Shown here: positions 13,703-17,521 of the stretch, piece after piece
How the letters are laid out: every line of letters begins with the position of its first letter
Position numbering within the stretch: the stretch's first letter is position 1
NCBI GenBank assembly: GCA_046160825.1
Contig: JBJXHC010000083.1
Coordinates: forward strand, 1-17,521
Source of the DNA: JBJXHC01 sp046160825
GTDB taxonomy: Bacteria; Bacteroidota; Ignavibacteria; UBA10030; UBA6906
Length of the DNA: 17,521 nucleotides
Direction of reading: 5' to 3'
The notes under the pieces: model-generated
What the model saw: the letters and a program-made list of their open reading frames with translations, nothing else
Databases searched by the model: none
What the model was told of the DNA's origin: nothing
Translations under genes and position numbers: made by a program

Positions 13703-16075
13703 ATGACGAAAACGAAAGTCCCGCAGGCGCTTCCCGTACTGCCGCTGAGAAACTCAGTGTTCTTTCCGCGGCAGGTAATGCCCCTGTCCATCGGAAGGGA
13801 AAGTAGTATCAAAGTGGTGGAAGACTCGATGAAGGACGAGGGCCTTGTCGTCATCGTCGCGCAGACTGATGGTACAGTTGAGAAACCCACGGAGAAGGAT
13901 ATCTATTGGGTCGGAACGGTTGCCAAGGTTCTCAAGACATTTACATTGAACGACGGCACACGCAGCGTCCTTATGCAAGGGCTCCATCGTGTACAGTTGT
14001 TGTCCATTCTTCAAAGCGATCCGTTTCTCCGCGCCGTTGTTCGCGAAACCGACGAGACACTTGAGACCGGCGAAGACATCGAAGCAATGGCGACGAACCT
14101 GAAGACGCTCTTCAGAAAAGCAGTTGAGCTTTCCCCGAATCTCAACGACGAGCAGCTTACCATCGTTCTGAATGTCGATCAGCCCGACGCCGTTGCAGAC
14201 ATTGTCAGTTCGATGATCCAGTTGCCTGTGCAGGAGAAGCAGCAGATTCTGGAAATCCTCGACTTGCGAAAACGCCTGGAACAAGTCACCATTGGTCTTA
14301 CCAAGCTCATACAGAAGCTTGAACTCAGTAGCAAGATCCAGTCCGAAGTGCAGGACGGCATCAACAAGAGTCAGCGTGAGTATTACCTGCGCGAGCAAAT
14401 GAAGGCCATCAAGAAGGAATTGGGCGAGGACGAAGACAAGGTGGAAGTGGCCGAGCTGCGCAAGCGCATCGACGCGGCAAAGTTGCCGGAAGAAACGCTG
14501 AAGGTTGCCAACAAGGAACTCGATCGTCTCGCCAGCATGAATCCCGCCTCTGCCGAATACACCGTCAGTCGCACGTACCTCGATTGGATTCTGGATCTTC
14601 CCTGGAGCGTGAGCACGGAAGATAATCTCGATATCAAGAAGGCAGGCGATGTGTTGGAGAAGGACCATTACGGTCTGGAGAAAGTGAAGAAGCGCATCCT
14701 GGAATATCTTGCCGTGCGCAAATTGAAGAACGATATGCGCGGGCCGATCCTCGTATTTGTCGGCCCTCCCGGCGTTGGTAAAACGTCGCTCGGTCGTTCG
14801 ATTGCCAATGCGCTTGGCCGCAAGTTCGTCCGCATATCGCTTGGCGGTGTGCATGACGAAGCCGAGATTCGCGGTCACCGGCGCACATACATCGGCGCTC
14901 TGCCCGGACGGATTATTCAAGGATTGAAGAAGGCAGGATCGAACAACCCGGTGTTCATGCTGGATGAGGTGGACAAGTTGGGCAACGACTTCCGCGGCGA
15001 TCCGTCGTCGGCGTTGCTGGAAGTGCTGGATCCTGAGCAGAACTTCTCATTCAGCGATCATTATCTTGAGATTCCGTTTGATCTTTCGAAGGTGATGTTC
15101 ATTGCGACGGCGAATATGATCGAGCCGATACCGCCGCCTCTGCGTGACCGTATGGAGATTATCGAAATCCCGAGCTACATCGAAGAGGAGAAGGTCTATA
15201 TTGCAAAACGGTTCCTCCTGCCGAAGCAACGTGCCGAGCACGGCATAGAGGAAAACCAGTTTGCCATTGAAGACGACGCGCTGCGCGAGGTCATCACGGG
15301 CTACACGCGTGAGGCTGGCGTGCGTAATCTCGAACGCCAGGTTGCAACAGTGATCAGAGGAGTTGCGCGAGAGATTGCCGAAGGTATCACTTCAAAGGCG
15401 ACAATTGCGAAAGACATGCTCGTGAAGTTCCTCGGCAAACAGAAATTCTACCGTGATGTTTCGGAACGCATCAACAAGCCCGGCATTGCGGTTGGTTTGG
15501 CGTGGACTCCCGTTGGCGGCGACATTCTCTTTATAGAAGCCACGAAGATGAAGGGGAAGGGAAACCTGATTATTACCGGACAACTGGGTGATGTAATGAA
15601 GGAATCCGTGCAGGCGGCGCTGAGTTTTATCGCGGCAAATGCGCGTGTGCTGGGCATACCGGAGGATTTTCGCGAGAAGAATGACATCCACGTTCACGTG
15701 CCTGCGGGAGCAATTCCCAAGGACGGTCCGTCTGCTGGCGTGACCATGCTGACGGCGTTGGTGTCATTGTTCACAGGCCGACTCGTCCGCAACGACCTTG
15801 CAATGACTGGCGAGATTACACTTCGCGGTGCAGTGCTTCCCATTGGTGGTGTGAAGGAGAAAGTCCTTGCCGCACACCGTGCGGGAATCAAAACCGTGTT
15901 GCTGCCGGAGCGCAACCGGAACGACATCGATGAAATTCCCAAGTCGGCGGTTGAAGGTGAGGGCGCGATTCAATTCCATTTCATCAAGGAGATGAACGAA
16001 GTGCTCGAACTGGCTCTTGCTCCTGCGAGCGAATCCGAACAAACGCCGGATGTGAAAGAGATAGCCGTGAACTAA
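13703..16075 (+). CDS. lon: ATP-dependent protease Lon (LonA type)
   Basis: A 790-residue LonA protease of normal length. The N-terminal substrate-binding domain starts at LPVLPLRNSVFFPRQVMPL (about residue 10) and leads into a coiled-coil region (about 195-260, SQREYYLREQMKAIKKELGE). The AAA+ module has Walker A GPPGVGKTS at 354-362 and Walker B VFMLDEVDK at 417-425. The protease domain has the Ser-Lys dyad: Ser677 in KDGPSAGVTM and Lys720 in GGVKEKVLAAHRAG. Lon degrades misfolded and regulatory proteins in the cytoplasm using ATP. All key residues are intact. GAGGG lies just before the ATG. Placement directly after three hsp20 genes suggests shared stress control, with aggregation-prone proteins held by Hsp20s and removed by Lon. 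An intrinsic terminator follows at 16154-16197. Confidence 0.97.
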   Translation: MTKTKVPQALPVLPLRNSVFFPRQVMPLSIGRESSIKVVEDSMKDEGLVVIVAQTDGTVEKPTEKDIYWVGTVAKVLKTFTLNDGTRSVLMQGLHRVQLLSILQSDPFLRAVVRETDETLETGEDIEAMATNLKTLFRKAVELSPNLNDEQLTIVLNVDQPDAVADIVSSMIQLPVQEKQQILEILDLRKRLEQVTIGLTKLIQKLELSSKIQSEVQDGINKSQREYYLREQMKAIKKELGEDEDKVEVAELRKRIDAAKLPEETLKVANKELDRLASMNPASAEYTVSRTYLDWILDLPWSVSTEDNLDIKKAGDVLEKDHYGLEKVKKRILEYLAVRKLKNDMRGPILVFVGPPGVGKTSLGRSIANALGRKFVRISLGGVHDEAEIRGHRRTYIGALPGRIIQGLKKAGSNNPVFMLDEVDKLGNDFRGDPSSALLEVLDPEQNFSFSDHYLEIPFDLSKVMFIATANMIEPIPPPLRDRMEIIEIPSYIEEEKVYIAKRFLLPKQRAEHGIEENQFAIEDDALREVITGYTREAGVRNLERQVATVIRGVAREIAEGITSKATIAKDMLVKFLGKQKFYRDVSERINKPGIAVGLAWTPVGGDILFIEATKMKGKGNLIITGQLGDVMKESVQAALSFIAANARVLGIPEDFREKNDIHVHVPAGAIPKDGPSAGVTMLTALVSLFTGRLVRNDLAMTGEITLRGAVLPIGGVKEKVLAAHRAGIKTVLLPERNRNDIDEIPKSAVEGEGAIQFHFIKEMNEVLELALAPASESEQTPDVKEIAVN

Positions 16076-16096
16076 AAAGCAGTCTAAGGAAGTTTG

Positions 16097-16147
16097 TAGA
16101 GTTGGGAGTTTATAGAGTCGAGAGTCAAAGAAAAAGCAGAGAGTCGA
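16097..16147. repeat. GAGT-periodic degenerate repeat downstream of lon
   Basis: The pattern (A)GAGT/GGAGT recurs at 6-9 base intervals: TAGAGT, TGGGAGT, TTATAGAGT, CGAGAGT, then GCAGAGAGTCG further on. It is purine-rich and lies between the lon stop and its terminator. It resembles the other short-period intergenic repeats of this window in style but not in sequence. Confidence 0.45.
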
Positions 16148-16153
16148 AAAGAT

Positions 16154-16197
16154 AGTCGAGCCGTCCAGTGTTGTTGCTGAGATGGCTCGACTTTTTT
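16154..16197 (+). terminator. Intrinsic terminator of the hsp20-lon block
   Basis: AGTCGAGCC (16154-16162) pairs perfectly with GGCTCGACT (16184-16192), giving a nine-base stem with a 21-nt loop, followed by TTTTTT (16192-16197). This is the clearest terminator in the window and lies 79 bases after the lon stop. Confidence 0.8.
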
Positions 16198-16245
16198 ATG
16201 ACTGTAACCTGAGAAATTCCCCGCTTCTGACTCCGCGCGCAATTC

Positions 16246-16286
16246 ACCCCTTCTCTTGTCTAAGAGAAGGGGTCAGGGGATGAGTT
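16246..16286. repeat. CCCCTTCTCTT hairpin repeat, also the end of the DUF4345-like gene
   Basis: ACCCCTTCTCTT (16246-16257) and AAGAGAAGGGGT (16262-16273) form a perfect 12-base stem with a four-base loop, followed by CAGGGGATGAGTT. This is the form of a dispersed intergenic repeat I recall from other environmental genomes. The TAG of the minus-strand gene (16260-16262) sits in the loop, so its last residues (SSPDPFS) are encoded by the repeat. It lies between two convergent transcription units. Confidence 0.6.
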
Positions 16287-16691
16287 CGTTTTTATATTCA
16301 CAACCTTCGCCAGCCAGAAGTACAGCACCGGCATTCCAATAAGCTCCGCTGCCAATGAACCCACAATGTCTGGACCGAGTGTGACGCCCGGGTTCATCTG
16401 ACTGAACCGCGCCAACCCGCCAACAAATGTAGCAATGATGGCAAACCGCAGCGCAGAATGAAACCTCTCGAGCCTGATGGCGGAGAGAACAAACAACGCA
16501 CCCACCGCAAGCCACACGCCGCCGAGAAACCTCACATGACTGTCCTGCGCAAGAAACCGCTGCTGGTTGGTCGCCTCTGCAAAGTCGTTTACTCCCTGCC
16601 AGCCCAGCGTGATTATGCCGCCAAACCCGACGTTGATACCGGTGTAGATGATTGCGAGTCCGGCGAGGAAGGGGATGATTCTCAGGGCCAA
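16260..16691 (-). CDS. DUF4345-like four-helix membrane protein
   Basis: A 143-residue hydrophobic protein with four predicted membrane segments (about 4-24, 54-72, 80-96 and 110-130). The pattern RFLGGVWLAVGALFVLSA, a short RLERFHSALRFAIIATFVGGLARF segment and a final helix with ELIGMPVLYFW resembles the DUF4345 family, whose function is unknown. The start is a TTG at 16691, chosen because the first helix begins immediately after it as in the family. No ATG precedes the first helix, and an AAGGAG lies too far upstream (about 27 bases) to fit well. The C-terminal residues SSPDPFS come from a hairpin repeat and are probably not functional. It follows the unknown membrane protein gene by 17 bases on the same strand, so the two are probably cotranscribed. 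Confidence 0.65.
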   Translation of the reverse strand: MALRIIPFLAGLAIIYTGINVGFGGIITLGWQGVNDFAEATNQQRFLAQDSHVRFLGGVWLAVGALFVLSAIRLERFHSALRFAIIATFVGGLARFSQMNPGVTLGPDIVGSLAAELIGMPVLYFWLAKVVNIKTNSSPDPFS

Positions 16692-16708
16692 TGCGGTTGG
16701 TGAGAGAA

Positions 16709-17245
16709 TTATTTTCTCTCCTTCCGGTCGCTATACCAGAGTAGCGCGAGCAGGCCCATTAAAGGGACGAAATAGAAAATCTCTTGCTCAGTATTCGGTT
16801 GCACAGCCTTACTTATCTTGCGGCAAATTGGTCTTGGATCTCCAAGCTTAGACAGTGTTAAGCTGTCAAGATGCTCGGGACCACTTGGAATGAACATAGT
16901 GAGCATGGTTGAATCTGTTGGCGTATATGTTACAAGTCTATTTATGGTATTTCTGATGGCCAGCCCATGCAAAGATTGTCGCTCCAGTAGGTCCATCATG
17001 TGTATATCATGAAAGAGCATAATCCCTGAGAAAATAATTGCCAATATGCCGAAGTGTTTCCTCTGTGGTTGAGTGAAAAAGGCAACCATTGCCCCAACAA
17101 TGCCTACAAAGATGGTGGCAAAAAAACCTCGAGCCTGCATTCTTTGATCTGAGAATGCCATAAAGACCGATGATTCAATCTCTGAGACGCGCGCTTTTGA
17201 ATCATGTTGACTGACGGAAAGAGTGTCTTTGATAAACGACTGCAT
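16709..17245 (-). CDS. Unrecognised three-helix membrane protein
   Basis: I do not recognise a family. The 178-residue product has a charged N-terminus (SVSQHDSKARVSEIESS) and two adjacent helices (about 40-58 GFFATIFVGIVGAMVAFF and 64-80). A non-membrane region of about 75 residues (81-155, with one Cys at 141) follows, then a third helix (about 155-172) and a short basic tail YSDRKERK. ATG at 17245 is chosen over a GTG two codons upstream, because the GTG lies in the stem of a REP-like hairpin. No ribosome binding site is visible: the hairpin ends two bases before the ATG. The upstream gene end may therefore have been replaced by repeat insertion. It precedes the DUF4345-like gene on the same strand. 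Function is unknown; a small sensor or signalling membrane protein is only a guess. Confidence 0.6.
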   Translation of the reverse strand: MQSFIKDTLSVSQHDSKARVSEIESSVFMAFSDQRMQARGFFATIFVGIVGAMVAFFTQPQRKHFGILAIIFSGIMLFHDIHMMDLLERQSLHGLAIRNTINRLVTYTPTDSTMLTMFIPSGPEHLDSLTLSKLGDPRPICRKISKAVQPNTEQEIFYFVPLMGLLALLWYSDRKERK

Positions 17246-17388
17246 TGCCACGACCTTCAGGTCGTGGTAAACGTGACCAGAAAGCCATAGCGGACTTTAG
17301 TCCGAAACCCTGCCTGGGCTGTTAGGGGTTGAAACCCCAAATCTCTCCCGCTTTCTGAATTTACCACGAGCTAAAAGCTCGTGGCAAT
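17244..17388. repeat. REP/BIME-like mirror-image cluster of four hairpins
   Basis: Two related halves face each other. Each half has an outer hairpin (CCACGACC-TTCA-GGTCGTGG at 17248-17267; CCACGAGCT-AAA-AGCTCGTGG at 17364-17384), an identical spacer word CAGAAAGC (17278-17285, inverted at 17350-17357) and an inner hairpin (CGGACTTTAGTCCG at 17291-17304; GGGGTTGAAACCCC at 17325-17338). The outer ends ATTGCCACGA and TCGTGGCAAT are perfect inverted repeats. This is the layout of bacterial interspersed mosaic elements spread by REP-associated (IS200-like) transposases. No such transposase lies in the window. The last 133 bases after it show no supportable gene. Confidence 0.75.
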
Positions 17389-17521
17389 TCATCTGAGACC
17401 CAATCAGCATATTTGGCATCCAATGTAGGGGGACAAGGGCTTCGCGCGAAGGCAAACAACGCACAAGCCATTGAATCAACGAGGGTTGCCGGAAAAGCCG
17501 ACGCGCAAGGGAAATGAGAAA

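Noticed and set aside
13754..14920. 388-codon open frame antisense to lon
   Set aside because: It lies wholly opposite the strongly coding lon frame, has no recognisable motif, and is typical of the antisense shadow of a high-GC-third-position gene.
17246..17251. GTG start two codons upstream for the 178-residue membrane protein
   Set aside because: The GTG is part of the REP hairpin stem; the ATG at 17245 is preferred.
17297..17479. 60-codon minus-strand ORF through the REP cluster
   Set aside because: Much of it is encoded by the hairpin repeats, which points to chance openness rather than a gene.
17359..17515. Plus-strand open frame with Ala/Gly-rich translation near the window end
   Set aside because: It has no start codon after the preceding stop in a plausible place, begins within the REP hairpin and matches no family that I recognise.

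Overview
The window looks like a chromosomal segment from an uncultured or little-studied member of the FCB superphylum (Bacteroidota/Chlorobiota/Ignavibacteriota side), with roughly balanced GC. The best clue is the secreted beta-propeller protein at 1193-3751. It ends in a type IX secretion (T9SS) C-terminal sorting domain carrying the motif SQNYPNPFNPSTT, which is typical of Ignavibacteria and relatives. A bacterial sphingolipid locus and strong AGGAGG-type ribosome binding sites on some genes but none on others fit this placement. The exact lineage cannot be fixed from sequence reading alone.

Layout. 1-3751: two surface/secreted proteins, a 5'-truncated FG-GAP/ASPIC-UnbV protein and an 11-Asp-box propeller with a T9SS tail. 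3876-4487: a LysE/RhtB exporter. 4672-8323: a divergent locus encoding what looks like the complete bacterial ceramide pathway, namely a CerR-like NAD-dependent ceramide reductase (minus strand), serine palmitoyltransferase, and a GNAT-fold protein resembling bacterial ceramide synthase (plus strand). A near-consensus sigma-70 promoter lies in the divergent gap. 8507-9433: branched-chain aminotransferase ilvE. 9617-10144: universal stress protein. 10323-11762: a two-gene electron-transfer unit, a monoheme cytochrome c and a secreted cupredoxin-like protein. 12165-16075: a proteostasis block of three tandem, non-identical Hsp20 genes followed by lon, ending at a clear intrinsic terminator. 16260-17245, minus strand: a DUF4345-like membrane protein and an unrecognised three-helix membrane protein.

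Working together. The ceramide genes would condense serine with a fatty acyl thioester (Spt), N-acylate the keto-base (CerS-like) and reduce the keto group (CerR). The Hsp20 set would hold unfolding proteins while Lon degrades the unsalvageable ones. The cytochrome and cupredoxin would pass electrons outside the cytoplasmic membrane.

The most unusual feature is between the genes. Many gaps are filled by short structured or periodic repeats that appear to belong to several unrelated families: five 9-mers running through a stop codon (1140-1184); CAAAT-type heptads in two places, one a large hairpin (4503-4545, 8327-8468); a CACCGCAGAGACGCAGAG palindrome (9443-9509); an ATTCTTCG/CAGAATGAC hairpin (9525-9562); an imperfect inverted repeat before lon (13562-13636); GAGT-periodic DNA (16097-16147); a 12-bp perfect hairpin supplying the C-terminus of a gene (16246-16286); and a 145-bp mirror-image REP/BIME-like cluster of four hairpins touching a start codon (17244-17388). 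No tRNA, rRNA, CRISPR array, transposase gene or insertion sequence was recognised.
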